Origin: an uncultured Ruminococcus sp.
GTDB lineage: Bacteria; Bacillota; Clostridia; Monoglobales; Monoglobaceae
Assembly: GCA_902760955.1 (NCBI GenBank)
Contig: CACWIG010000003.1
Span: 1-64,000 of the forward strand
DNA: 64,000 bases
Reading direction: 5' to 3'
This document shows positions 51,351-59,782 of this stretch, piece by piece (within the stretch, counting starts at the first letter, position 1; the number at the start of each line of letters is the position of its first letter). Both the position numbers and the translations under genes were made by a program. The notes beneath the pieces were generated by a model. The model was not told the origin of the DNA and did not search any database. It saw only the letters and a list, made by a program, of their open reading frames with translations.

Positions 51351-51767
51351 ATGACGACACAAGAATGGCTTGAAGGTTATAAATATTATGAAAAGCTGCT
51401 CATAATGCTCAAAGAAAGAAAAAAAGAATTACTTTGGGATAATATACATATAACATCATATCCCAAGGATATTGCTATAAGGAGCAGCCAAAGAAATTTA
51501 TCTGAGGAAAAAAACATTAAATATCTCAGTGCTATTGAAGAAATTGATAATCAGATAGATGAGATATCAAAAGAGATTGCGAATACAAGAAAAGTTATAT
51601 GGTCTGTAACAAAACCGAAATATAAAATGTTACTTATTGCAAGGTATATTGAGGGAAAGTCGTGGGAAGATATTGCTGAAATTATGGACTGTTCCGAAAA
51701 GTGGCTCAGAGAAACTTTAAACAGCAGAGCAATTAAGGAAGTTGAAAAAATTAGAAAGCTGAGTTAA
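51351..51767 (+). CDS. ArpU/RinA-like late transcription regulator (sigma-70 region-4-like HTH)
   Basis: The 138-aa protein has a helical N-terminal part and a C-terminal helix-turn-helix (ARYIEGKSWEDIAEIMDCSEKWLRETL) like sigma-70 region 4. Proteins at this place in Firmicutes phages (ArpU, RinA, DUF1492) switch on late genes. The second ATG is preferred for RBS spacing (GGAGGG). A possible late promoter begins 17 bp after its stop. Confidence 0.75.
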   Translation: MTTQEWLEGYKYYEKLLIMLKERKKELLWDNIHITSYPKDIAIRSSQRNLSEEKNIKYLSAIEEIDNQIDEISKEIANTRKVIWSVTKPKYKMLLIARYIEGKSWEDIAEIMDCSEKWLRETLNSRAIKEVEKIRKLS

Positions 51768-51784
51768 TATTATGAATGCAAATA

Positions 51785-51814
51785 TTGTAACAGGTCATAG
51801 AATTCAGGTATAAT
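51785..51814 (+). promoter_or_regulatory. Possible late-gene promoter
   Basis: TTGTAA (51785-51790), 18 bp, TATAAT (51809-51814). The poor -35 box would suit a promoter that needs the ArpU-like activator encoded just upstream. Confidence 0.5.
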
Positions 51815-51916
51815 ACAATAGTATATGAAAGAGAGTCTGTAAATTCGCTTGGGGTTGCTTGTCTTCAAGTGCACCAAAATATCCCTATCATTTTTATGGT
51901 TGAGCTTCAAACATAT

Positions 51917-51992
51917 ACTTCCGTTTTATTCCGTTTTGTTCCGCTGACTTCCGTTTTGTTCCGTTTTGTTCCGCTGACTTCCGTTTTGTTCC
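51917..51992 (+). repeat. TTCCGTTTTG phased repeat (30-bp unit)
   Basis: Two 30-bp units (51917-51946 and 51947-51976) differ at one base and are followed by a partial third (to 51992). Each unit has two TTCCGTTTTG-like decamers and TTCCGCTG, so the motif recurs every ~10 bp, one DNA turn. Confidence 0.75.
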
Positions 51993-52031
51993 TTGAAGTT
52001 ACTTAAATTATGTGATATAGTTCATAATGGA

Positions 52032-52086
52032 ATCAATGTAATTTAGAACTGTAGTTTTACTGCTCTGAATTACATTGATATTTTTT
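52032..52086 (+). terminator. Intrinsic terminator before the second recombinase
   Basis: ATCAATGTAATT (52032-52043) pairs perfectly with AATTACATTGAT (52068-52079), followed by ATTTTTT. Confidence 0.75.
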
Positions 52087-52140
52087 ATGAATAATTATGG
52101 AGGGCAGGGACAAGCGGTGAAAAAGAAAGATGGTGATTAA

Positions 52141-52683
52141 ATGGTATCGGTAGAACCTATTCGAGATAAGAATATGTACAACAAGATTAAGAAGGAACTG
52201 AAGGATTGGAACGAAAAGTATTACATAATGTTTTTAATTGGATGTTTACTTGGACTTCGTATAAATGAGATATTAGCGTTAAGAGTTCAGGATGTCGCCG
52301 GTAAAGAAGAGCACACATTTGTACAAACAAAAACCGGAAAGAAGATAACAATAGCATTTAATCCTGAATTATCCAAAGCATTAAAAGAATATTGCCGTGG
52401 ACGAGATCCACAAGAAGCATTAATACCATGTCGTGATAATGAGTATAAGCCTATATCAAAGTGTAGAGCATGGGAGGTAATGAATACGATAGGCAATAAG
52501 CATGGATTGCATCTTGGAACACATTCGCTCCGCAAGACGTGTGGATATCATTATTATGAACAAACCAAGGATCTTGCAACACTTAAGGTATGGTTCAACC
52601 ATACTGCAATGAGGGATACTTTGACATATATCGGAGTGACCCAAGAGAGAGTTAAGTCGGCAATGCTACATTTTAAAATATGA
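52141..52683 (+). CDS. Second tyrosine recombinase, catalytic-domain only
   Basis: The 180-aa protein contains the full catalytic set: Arg40 (LGLRINEIL), His128-x-x-Arg131 (HSLRKT), His154 (FNHTAM) and Tyr163 (TLTYIG). It lacks the arm- and core-binding domains of the integrase. It lies between late control region and packaging genes. Similar proteins exist in some Firmicutes phages, but their role (multimer resolution, inversion, packaging) is not known to me. Confidence 0.88.
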   Translation: MVSVEPIRDKNMYNKIKKELKDWNEKYYIMFLIGCLLGLRINEILALRVQDVAGKEEHTFVQTKTGKKITIAFNPELSKALKEYCRGRDPQEALIPCRDNEYKPISKCRAWEVMNTIGNKHGLHLGTHSLRKTCGYHYYEQTKDLATLKVWFNHTAMRDTLTYIGVTQERVKSAMLHFKI

Positions 52684-52837
52684 TAATACAGATATAATTT
52701 TCTTACATCTGTATTATTTTTTTAAAACTTCATCAAAGCTTGATTATTCTAAGGTCAAATTGGCTTTTTAATATACAGATACAATATGTTTTTTATTTGG
52801 GTCGCAGACAGAGAAACAGAGGGGAATTTTTCGAGAA

Positions 52838-53200
52838 ATGAGCTTAAAACCTTTACGAGAATGTCGAAAGATAGGGTGTCACAACCTAACACGCAATACA
52901 TATTGCAACGAGCATTTAATAGCCAAAAATGAAAGCGAGAAACACCGTCAACATTATTATGATAAACACAGAAGAAATAAGAAGTCAACAACATTTTATA
53001 AATCGAGTGCATGGATAAATGCAAGAGCGGTATCAATGGCGAAACACTATGGATTATGCCAAGACTGTAAGGATAAAGGAATATTAAAGGCAGCGGATAT
53101 GGTTCATCATATCAAGCCGTTGAAAGATTATCCTGAGCTCGCGCTTGTACAAAGCAATTTGAGACCATTGTGCAATAAATGCCATGCTCAGTACAAATAG
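52838..53200 (+). CDS. HNH endonuclease
   Basis: This 120-aa protein has two Cys pairs and the HNH motif (MVHHIKPL... SNLRPLCNKCHAQ). HNH nucleases next to the terminase are needed with terminase for cos cleavage in many Gram-positive phages. A C-rich stretch that could be the cos site follows its stop. Confidence 0.93.
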   Translation: MSLKPLRECRKIGCHNLTRNTYCNEHLIAKNESEKHRQHYYDKHRRNKKSTTFYKSSAWINARAVSMAKHYGLCQDCKDKGILKAADMVHHIKPLKDYPELALVQSNLRPLCNKCHAQYK

Positions 53201-53347
53201 CCCCCCACCATTCAAAAAAAATGTGAAACGCTACAAGACCGCAGCCATACTTATCTATGTGTTGTCGCAAGTTTTAAGGAGGGGGTTAAGAACGAAATGT
53301 TTATAATAATTGGAATTATTAAATTATAGGAAGATGACTCTGAAAGG
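53200..53347 (+). other. Gap after the HNH gene, candidate cos region
   Basis: The gap starts with AGCCCCCCACCATTC, a rare run of C in AT-rich DNA and the kind of sequence found at cos ends of HNH-containing Firmicutes phages. It also has AAGGAGGGGG (53276-53285) before a 10-codon frame (53297-53329) that may be a leader or chance. Confidence 0.35.
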
Positions 53348-53356
53348 GTGAGTTTA

Positions 53357-53623
53357 TTGGATTATGTATTATTAAATCGAATTAAGACATATGGCAAGAT
53401 TTCGGGGAATGAAGAGGATGAGTTAATTCTTCAGCTCATTGAGGCCGCAAAAGATACGTTAAATGCTTCAGGAGTTCCTCGTTATAGTGACAGCGAATTG
53501 TACAGTTTAGCTATTGAACGACTTGTAATGCATTATTACGAAAATAGAGAAGAAATCGGAGCTAATCAGCAAGTTCCAATGGGTATGAATTGGATGATAA
53601 ATCATCTTAAATATGGAATTTAG
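53357..53623 (+). CDS. Head-tail connector (gp6-like) protein
   Basis: The 88-aa protein resembles HK97 gp6-type connectors: helices with EDELILQLIEAAKDTLNASGVP, then ELYSLAIERLVMHYYENREE. It starts at TTG 53357, 8 bases after AAAGGG. It would form the ring between portal and head-closure protein. Its place before the terminase rather than after the capsid gene is unusual. Confidence 0.72.
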   Translation: MDYVLLNRIKTYGKISGNEEDELILQLIEAAKDTLNASGVPRYSDSELYSLAIERLVMHYYENREEIGANQQVPMGMNWMINHLKYGI

Positions 53624-53664
53624 GAATATGACAATAGTTATATTCCGTTTTTTATGGAGGAAAT

Positions 53665-54150
53665 ATGGGAAAAAGAGGACCACAGCCAACACCTACAGCA
53701 TTAAATCTACTCAAGGGTAATCCGGGGAAAAGAGAAATAAATAATAATGAGCCGAAATTTGATTTAACCGAAAAAACTGAAAAACCGCCATCATGGTTAG
53801 GAGCTGTCGCAAAAAAAGAATGGAAAAGGATATTTCCGCAACTTAAAAAGAATGGCATAATCACTGATGCCGATTATATTGCACTCTCAGCTTATTGTCA
53901 GAATGTAGATACATGGGTTCAAGCTGAGAAGCTTAAAAGAATCGAAGGACTTGTAACAGTGACATCTAAAGGTATGGAAATTCAGCACCCGGCTGTTGGC
54001 ATTGCAAACACCGCACTTGCAAATATATTAAAATTTGGCAGAGAGTTTGGTCTTACTCCTGCATCAAGAACCAATATAACAGCAAATGATGTTGAATATG
54101 GGGAAAGCCCATTTTTAACACTTATGAAAAAGGTGAATGATAATGGATAG
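53665..54150 (+). CDS. terS: Terminase small subunit, P27 family
   Basis: The 161-aa protein has the family start GKRGPQPTPTALNLLKGNPGKR and the central DADYIALSAYCQNVDTW segment. TerS recognises phage DNA and guides the large subunit. RBS GGAGG. It overlaps terL by 8 bases. Confidence 0.92.
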   Translation: MGKRGPQPTPTALNLLKGNPGKREINNNEPKFDLTEKTEKPPSWLGAVAKKEWKRIFPQLKKNGIITDADYIALSAYCQNVDTWVQAEKLKRIEGLVTVTSKGMEIQHPAVGIANTALANILKFGREFGLTPASRTNITANDVEYGESPFLTLMKKVNDNG

Positions 54151-55804
54151 GGCAACAAAATATGCAAAAATGGTACTCGCCGGAGAAATTGTTGCCGGAA
54201 AATATGTTAAATTAGCTTGTGAACGTCATCTAAACGATTTGAAATTATCAAAAAATAAATCATTTCCATACTATTACGACACTGAAAGTGCCGAACTTAG
54301 GCTAAATTTTTATAAGTTTTGTCATCATTATAAGGGCGATTGTGCCGGAAAACCTATTGAACCTGAGCTCTGGCAATGCTTTATACAGGGCTCTGTATTT
54401 GGTTGGAAGAGAAAAGAAGATAAAAAGAGACGATATTCAGAAGTATATGAGCAAATAGGGAAAAAAAACGGCAAGAGTACAGATGCTGCAACAACAGCAC
54501 TTTACTGTATTACACTTGATGGTGAAAGCGGCGCCGAAGTGTATTCGGCTGCTACATCAAGAGACCAAGCAAAAATTATTTTTGAATCAGCTCGACAAAT
54601 GATACGTAAATCTCCAGATTTGCAGCAATTTGTAAACGTATATACGAATAATATTAATGTACCAACGACCGCATCAAAGTTTGAACCGGTATCAGCAGAA
54701 GCCGGAACACTTGACGGCAAAGATGTATATGTAGGTTTGATAGATGAATTGCACGCACATAAGAATAGAGAAGTATATGACATACTTAAGGGTGGAACTG
54801 CAGCAAGAACACAGCCAATAATTTGGGTAGTTACCACTGCGGGATATGACAGCAACGGTATATGTCATGAAAGATATGATTATGCAGTTAAAGTTCTTGA
54901 GGGCGTAATCGACGATCCAACATTATTTGCTTATATCGCACAACCTGATGATGGTGATGACATACTAAATCCGATTAACTTTATAAAAGCAAATCCTAAT
55001 TTGGGAATTTCTGTTAAACTTAAAGATTTAGAAATTAAAGCGAAACAAGCACAAGAGATAGCGGCAGCTTATAATCAGTTTGCTTGTAAACATATGAATC
55101 TTTGGGTATCGTCATCAGTTAAGTGGATGAACATGGATAAATGGAATAAAAGTGGAGCGGATATTGATGTTGATTTAGGACATAAACGTTGTTACTGTGG
55201 CGTTGACTTATCTGCAAAGCTTGATTTAACATCTGTAACATTAGATTTTCCGCTTGACAACGGTGTATACGCAGTTATATCACATAGCTTTATCCCCGAG
55301 TCAACAATGATGGAAAAAGAGCATAAGGATAATGTTCCATATTCAGCATGGGTAAGGCAGGGATATATAACCTCTATTCCCGGAGAAGTAATAGAGCAAC
55401 AATGGATTATTGATTATATACAAAGTCTTTCAAAGAAATATAATATCGTTGAGATATGTTATGACCCGTGGAATGCATCAGAGTTTGGCCAGAGAATGGA
55501 GAATGAAGGGTTTACCTGTGTAGAAGTAAGACAAGGTATATATAGCTTATCTGAACCGATGAAAGACATTGAGAGACTTGCGGTACAAGGAAAGATAATA
55601 CATTTTGATAATCCGGTGTTAAGATGGGCAATGTCAAATGTAGTCGCTACAGCCGACTCTAACGGTAATATTAAGCCCGACAAATCCAAAGCAACGCAGA
55701 GAATTGACCCTGTTGCAGCGTTAATTACGGCACATAGCCGTGCAATCACGGATAAATATGTTGATTTGGAAAAATTGATAATGTCAAGCGATTATATCTT
55801 ATAG
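54143..55804 (+). CDS. terL: Terminase large subunit
   Basis: The 553-aa packaging motor and nuclease has a Walker A-like site GKKNGKST (~112), Walker B VGLIDELHAH (~200), the coupling motif TTAGY and a C-terminal RNase H-type nuclease with acidic residues (GVDLSAKLDLT, EICYDPWNA). ATG 54143 is chosen over 54137 on RBS spacing (AGGTGA). Confidence 0.95.
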   Translation: MDRATKYAKMVLAGEIVAGKYVKLACERHLNDLKLSKNKSFPYYYDTESAELRLNFYKFCHHYKGDCAGKPIEPELWQCFIQGSVFGWKRKEDKKRRYSEVYEQIGKKNGKSTDAATTALYCITLDGESGAEVYSAATSRDQAKIIFESARQMIRKSPDLQQFVNVYTNNINVPTTASKFEPVSAEAGTLDGKDVYVGLIDELHAHKNREVYDILKGGTAARTQPIIWVVTTAGYDSNGICHERYDYAVKVLEGVIDDPTLFAYIAQPDDGDDILNPINFIKANPNLGISVKLKDLEIKAKQAQEIAAAYNQFACKHMNLWVSSSVKWMNMDKWNKSGADIDVDLGHKRCYCGVDLSAKLDLTSVTLDFPLDNGVYAVISHSFIPESTMMEKEHKDNVPYSAWVRQGYITSIPGEVIEQQWIIDYIQSLSKKYNIVEICYDPWNASEFGQRMENEGFTCVEVRQGIYSLSEPMKDIERLAVQGKIIHFDNPVLRWAMSNVVATADSNGNIKPDKSKATQRIDPVAALITAHSRAITDKYVDLEKLIMSSDYIL

Positions 55805-55815
55805 GAGGTGAGTAA

Positions 55816-57111
55816 ATGGGTTTTTTTAGCAATATAGTTGATAATCTATTTAAAAATTCAACTGAGCAAGTGAATGAAACATCAAATTTAAGCGATGAAG
55901 CATCTGAAATAGTAGATGATACATCGGAAATATCAGGTTGGTATACGCTTAATAGTCTGTTGCAATGGTATGATGATAACCAAGAAGGATATCAATCAAG
56001 CTTGTTTAGAGTAGGAATTGTATATGCATGCATAAACTATCGAGCAAGAATGCTTGCTAAATTGCCGTTTCAGGTATTCCATAAGGAAATATCGGTTACG
56101 AACGGTGAAGAAAGAGAGCAAAGGTACAGAGCTGACATATCAAATAATATGAGATATTTGCTTGAACGAAGGCCAAATAAGTATCAAAGCCCTTATTCGT
56201 ATAAGATGTTTATAATGACTCAACTGCTTAGTCGTGGATACGCTGTAATATACAAAAAGTATGATATAGCCGGAAACATTATTGAACTTATACCGTGGAA
56301 GTCAAACGAGGTTGCTATTGAAAAAGTGTATGGAGAAGACGAATATCTATATTCATACAAAGGCAAGATGTATACCGAGGATGAGGTAATATATATACCA
56401 TATATATCAACAGACGGAAAAAGGGGTGTATCGCCTCTTTCGATTGCAAGGCGAAATATAATGTCAGTCGAACAAATGGACAAGCATTTACAAAGGTTTT
56501 ATAAAAATGGTGCGTTTAAGCAAGGTGCTCTAAAAATGACTCAGCCATTGTCAGTACAAGCCAAAAGAAAAATAAAACAAGAATGGAATGAATTGTACGG
56601 CAACAACTCAACAACCGGAAATCTTGCTGTGCTTGATAACGGAATTGATTTTGTTGACATTTCATTGCCGATGAATGATCTGCAATTCGTTGAGAGCAAG
56701 CAGTTATCCGCACGAGAGATAGCGGCAATTTTTGATGTGCCTCCGTCTGTACTTGGATTAACTCAGGAAAAATATTCAAATCTGCAGGAGATTAATGATA
56801 GATTTATACAGGATGTAGTAGCTCCGGACTGCATCAACATTGAGGAAGCTCACAACTTCTCATGCTTTATGAAAAATGAAGTCAATTATTACACAAAGTT
56901 TAATCTTGCTGCCGGAATGAGAGGAAGCAATGAAAAACGTATGGCATATTATGAAAAGCTTCTTTCAACAGGTGTTGCAACTATTAACGAGGTTAGAGCA
57001 TGGGAAGATATGAACGACATCGGAGAACTTGGGGACAAGCATTATTCAAGTTTAAATTATACAACGCTTGAAACACTTGAAAAACATGAAAGAATCAGAG
57101 AGGATGAGTGA
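55816..57111 (+). CDS. Phage portal protein (HK97 family)
   Basis: The 431-aa protein forms the dodecameric portal ring. Recognisable segments are LFRVGIVYACINYRARMLAKLPFQVF, SRGYAVIYKKYDIAGNIIELIPW and the conserved REIAAIFDVPPSVLGL (~305-320). RBS GGAGGTGA. Its stop overlaps the protease start region. Confidence 0.94.
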   Translation: MGFFSNIVDNLFKNSTEQVNETSNLSDEASEIVDDTSEISGWYTLNSLLQWYDDNQEGYQSSLFRVGIVYACINYRARMLAKLPFQVFHKEISVTNGEEREQRYRADISNNMRYLLERRPNKYQSPYSYKMFIMTQLLSRGYAVIYKKYDIAGNIIELIPWKSNEVAIEKVYGEDEYLYSYKGKMYTEDEVIYIPYISTDGKRGVSPLSIARRNIMSVEQMDKHLQRFYKNGAFKQGALKMTQPLSVQAKRKIKQEWNELYGNNSTTGNLAVLDNGIDFVDISLPMNDLQFVESKQLSAREIAAIFDVPPSVLGLTQEKYSNLQEINDRFIQDVVAPDCINIEEAHNFSCFMKNEVNYYTKFNLAAGMRGSNEKRMAYYEKLLSTGVATINEVRAWEDMNDIGELGDKHYSSLNYTTLETLEKHERIREDE

Positions 57112-57113
57112 TT

Positions 57114-57851
57114 ATGAAAATTGATTTTTGTCAAATAAAGAACAGCGGTGAAGATACAGTAGAAGTTTATTTCTATGGAGATATCGTATCAGATGAATGG
57201 TCCAGATGGGGTAAAGATGATGTATGCCCGTCTAATATTATCGAACTCACAAAGGAAATTGGAAACGGTAATGTTAATATTCATATTAATTCAGGTGGTG
57301 GCGATGTATTTGCCGGCTTTGCAATTTATAATATTTTAAAAAATTGTAAAGGAAAGAAGACGGTATACATAGACGGTCTTGCAGCCTCCATTGCATCGGT
57401 AATAGCAATGGCAGGCGATGAGATTATTGTCCCTGAAAATGCATATTTGATGATTCATAATGCATGGACTGTTGGAATGGGTAACTCTGCAGATATGAGA
57501 AAACTTGCAGAAACTCTTGATACTATTGATGATGGAATCGTAGATACATACCTTTCTCGTACATGCGAAGGGATAGACGAGTCAATGATTCGAGAATATA
57601 TGAGCAAAGAAACATGGTTTCGTGGTTCTGAAATAGCGGATATATTTAACAATATTCGTATTGATGAGCCTGTAAATGCGGTTGCTTCTATATCTAACAA
57701 ATTTAAGGCAAGTTATATTAACTTGCCGAATGAACTCAATGAAAGCTTCAAAAATGATGTTATTAGACGTCCGGACAACGCAAATGTTCCGGAAGAGCTT
57801 ATGGATATTGCCAATTATGCAAAATGCGTAAAGGCAGCAATAGGTTTGTAA
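57114..57851 (+). CDS. ClpP-type head maturation protease
   Basis: The 245-aa serine protease has the ClpP fold: GGGDVFAGFAIYN oxyanion region, nucleophile Ser92 (GLAASIAS) and His115 (LMIHNAW). It should process the capsid protein delta domain. ATG 57114 is preferred over GTG 57108, which abuts the portal stop. Confidence 0.93.
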   Translation: MKIDFCQIKNSGEDTVEVYFYGDIVSDEWSRWGKDDVCPSNIIELTKEIGNGNVNIHINSGGGDVFAGFAIYNILKNCKGKKTVYIDGLAASIASVIAMAGDEIIVPENAYLMIHNAWTVGMGNSADMRKLAETLDTIDDGIVDTYLSRTCEGIDESMIREYMSKETWFRGSEIADIFNNIRIDEPVNAVASISNKFKASYINLPNELNESFKNDVIRRPDNANVPEELMDIANYAKCVKAAIGL

Positions 57852-57889
57852 AAAAATAAAATTTATAAATATAAGAAGGAGGTTACTCT

Positions 57890-59293
57890 ATGAGAATGAG
57901 TAATGAAATGAGAGAAATTAGAAATCAGCTTAATACAGCCTTAGATGTTTTAGAAGAAGCTGTAGCAAGCCAAGACGTTGAAAAGGCACAGAACATGCGT
58001 AATGAGGTAGAAAAGCTTAAAAACCTCTATGCAATCGCAGAGAAGACATTCAATGACAGACAGGCTATGAAAATTGATGATGATGGAGAAAAAGGGGAAA
58101 AAGGTACATCATATAATTCACAGTTGTTCTATAAAGCCGTATCAGGAGGTAATCTTTCGGATGATGAAATAAATGCTATGGTAAAGGCAAAGAATGATTA
58201 CAAAAATACATATACCGAAGGCAATAAAAAAGATGGCGGATATACTGTTCCTGACGAATTATCTGAGGAGATTTTCTCCTCAATCAAGAGTGAAGAGTCT
58301 GTAAGAAACCTTGTTGGCGTTGAAAACGTTAATAGTATTACCGGAACAAGAATTTTCCGCAAAGGTACAGCAAACAAGCTATATAATACTGCTGAAGCAT
58401 CTGAAATTAAGGCTATGAATCAAGCGGAATATGCACCAACAACATATAAACAACACAAGTTTGCAGGCATTATGTCGATATCTAATGAGTTGCTTGAGGA
58501 TAGTTTTGTTAACTTTATAAATGAAATAACCTCATGGCTTGCTGAAGCTGCAAGGGCTACAGAAAATGCAGAAATTCTTTATGGTGCCGGCGGTGAAAAC
58601 CATGCTCAAGGCCTTATTTCAACAAGCGGAGCATATCAGGAAATTACTGCTCCTAAAACACTAACAATAGATTTCTTCAGAGCTGTAACTCTTTCAATTA
58701 AATCGGGATATCGTGCAAATTCATCTTGGACAATGAATTCGCTTGCATTTGATAAGATTTCAGCTCTTAAAGACCAGAATGGACGCAGTTTTATTCAGCC
58801 AGATCCAAGAACACCGGATGCTTATATGCTTCTCGGGTATCCAATTAACGTTTATGACATTATATTAACCGATGAAGACAATAATACGGTAATTTTGTTT
58901 GGCGATGCAAAAAAAGCGTACAGAATGTTTACACGTAAAGATTTAGGAATCGAGTTTACAAACATCGGTGCCGGAGCGTTCGAGTCGGATACACTCAAAG
59001 CTAAGGGGATAGAAAGATTTGATGGTAAGGTATTCGATAGAGATGCGTTAGCAATTATAAGAAATTTTGTTGTCACTCCGCTCAGTATTACTTCTGTTAA
59101 TAATACGCTTGGCGACGATATAACAGAGGCTTCTCTCAAAAATCTTACAAAGGCACAGCTTATGGAACTTGTTGAGGAATTCGAAGTTACTGGAATAACT
59201 GAAAGCAGTACAAAGAATCAGATAGTAGCTGCTATATTAGAAAAGATTTATCCTTCTGCTGATAGTAGCAGTGTTGCAAATGCTGAAGCCTAA
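57890..59293 (+). CDS. Major capsid protein (HK97 fold) with C-terminal HeH/SAP-like extension
   Basis: The 467-aa protein has an N-terminal coiled-coil delta domain (1-~65), a polar cleavage region near residue 62-80, then the HK97 core (VPDELSEEIFSSIKSEESVRN onward). The last ~53 residues (LTKAQLMELVEEFEVTGITESSTKNQIVAAI) form a helix-extended-loop-helix (HeH/SAP/LEM-like) domain, usually nucleic-acid binding. RBS AAGGAGG. It is followed by head-closure, not connector, genes. Confidence 0.93.
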   Translation: MRMSNEMREIRNQLNTALDVLEEAVASQDVEKAQNMRNEVEKLKNLYAIAEKTFNDRQAMKIDDDGEKGEKGTSYNSQLFYKAVSGGNLSDDEINAMVKAKNDYKNTYTEGNKKDGGYTVPDELSEEIFSSIKSEESVRNLVGVENVNSITGTRIFRKGTANKLYNTAEASEIKAMNQAEYAPTTYKQHKFAGIMSISNELLEDSFVNFINEITSWLAEAARATENAEILYGAGGENHAQGLISTSGAYQEITAPKTLTIDFFRAVTLSIKSGYRANSSWTMNSLAFDKISALKDQNGRSFIQPDPRTPDAYMLLGYPINVYDIILTDEDNNTVILFGDAKKAYRMFTRKDLGIEFTNIGAGAFESDTLKAKGIERFDGKVFDRDALAIIRNFVVTPLSITSVNNTLGDDITEASLKNLTKAQLMELVEEFEVTGITESSTKNQIVAAILEKIYPSADSSSVANAEA

Positions 59294-59317
59294 CTGATTT
59301 TGTTTGAGTAAGAGATT

Positions 59318-59782
59318 ATGAATTTCAGCAGAATGAGAAATAAAGTTTTTTTGATGAAACCAAGCGGGATGACAACAAATTCTATGGGCGAACAAGTGCC
59401 AAAGTATGAAGTATATCATCCGGGGTTAAAGTTGCTTGTTGTATATCAAGAAAATGATGGTGAAAAAGTTTATTGGAGAACAAAAGAAAACGGAAATGCG
59501 GAAAAAACATATGATGCTGAAGGTAACGTATACGCCCACTTACTGACTGACAGTGAGTGGGCGTATTGGGCAGAAGTTAAGCCTATGACAGGTCGTGAAT
59601 ATGAAGAAATGCAAAAAATCCGTGCAGAAACCACTTACAATGTGTATATGAGATTTTTGCCAGGAATCACATACGATATGTTTATTTCATATAACGGGAA
59701 AAAACTAAAGATTGAGTCGATAATTGACGTTGAAGAACGCCATAAAATTATCAACTTGGTATGCTCGGAGGAGATGAGGTAA
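59318..59782 (+). CDS. Head-closure (head-tail joining) protein
   Basis: This 154-aa protein resembles SPP1 gp16-type closure proteins, with a start (MRNKVFLMKPSG) and WAEVKPMTGREYEEMQKIRAE typical of the family. It contains an unusual 15-bp stem-loop in its coding DNA (59531-59565). Its stop overlaps the next start (TAATGG). Confidence 0.8.
   Translation: MNFSRMRNKVFLMKPSGMTTNSMGEQVPKYEVYHPGLKLLVVYQENDGEKVYWRTKENGNAEKTYDAEGNVYAHLLTDSEWAYWAEVKPMTGREYEEMQKIRAETTYNVYMRFLPGITYDMFISYNGKKLKIESIIDVEERHKIINLVCSEEMR
59531..59565 (+). other. 15-bp stem-loop inside the head-closure gene
   Basis: TACGCCCACTTACTG-ACTGA-CAGTGAGTGGGCGTA pairs over 15 bp with one mismatch that can be a G-U pair. It is far more stable than the surrounding coding DNA. 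Confidence 0.7.

Larger units (their letters stand above)
51768..52140. other. Gene-free phage control region
   Basis: This ~370-bp interval contains a promoter-like sequence, a 30-bp tandem repeat and a strong terminator, in that order. It may be a leader for late genes, a small RNA gene or a DNA site for packaging. I see no protein-coding gene. Confidence 0.6.

Noticed and set aside
52087-52140. 17-codon frame ending at the start of the second recombinase
   Set aside because: It begins within the T-run of a terminator and has no ribosome binding site.
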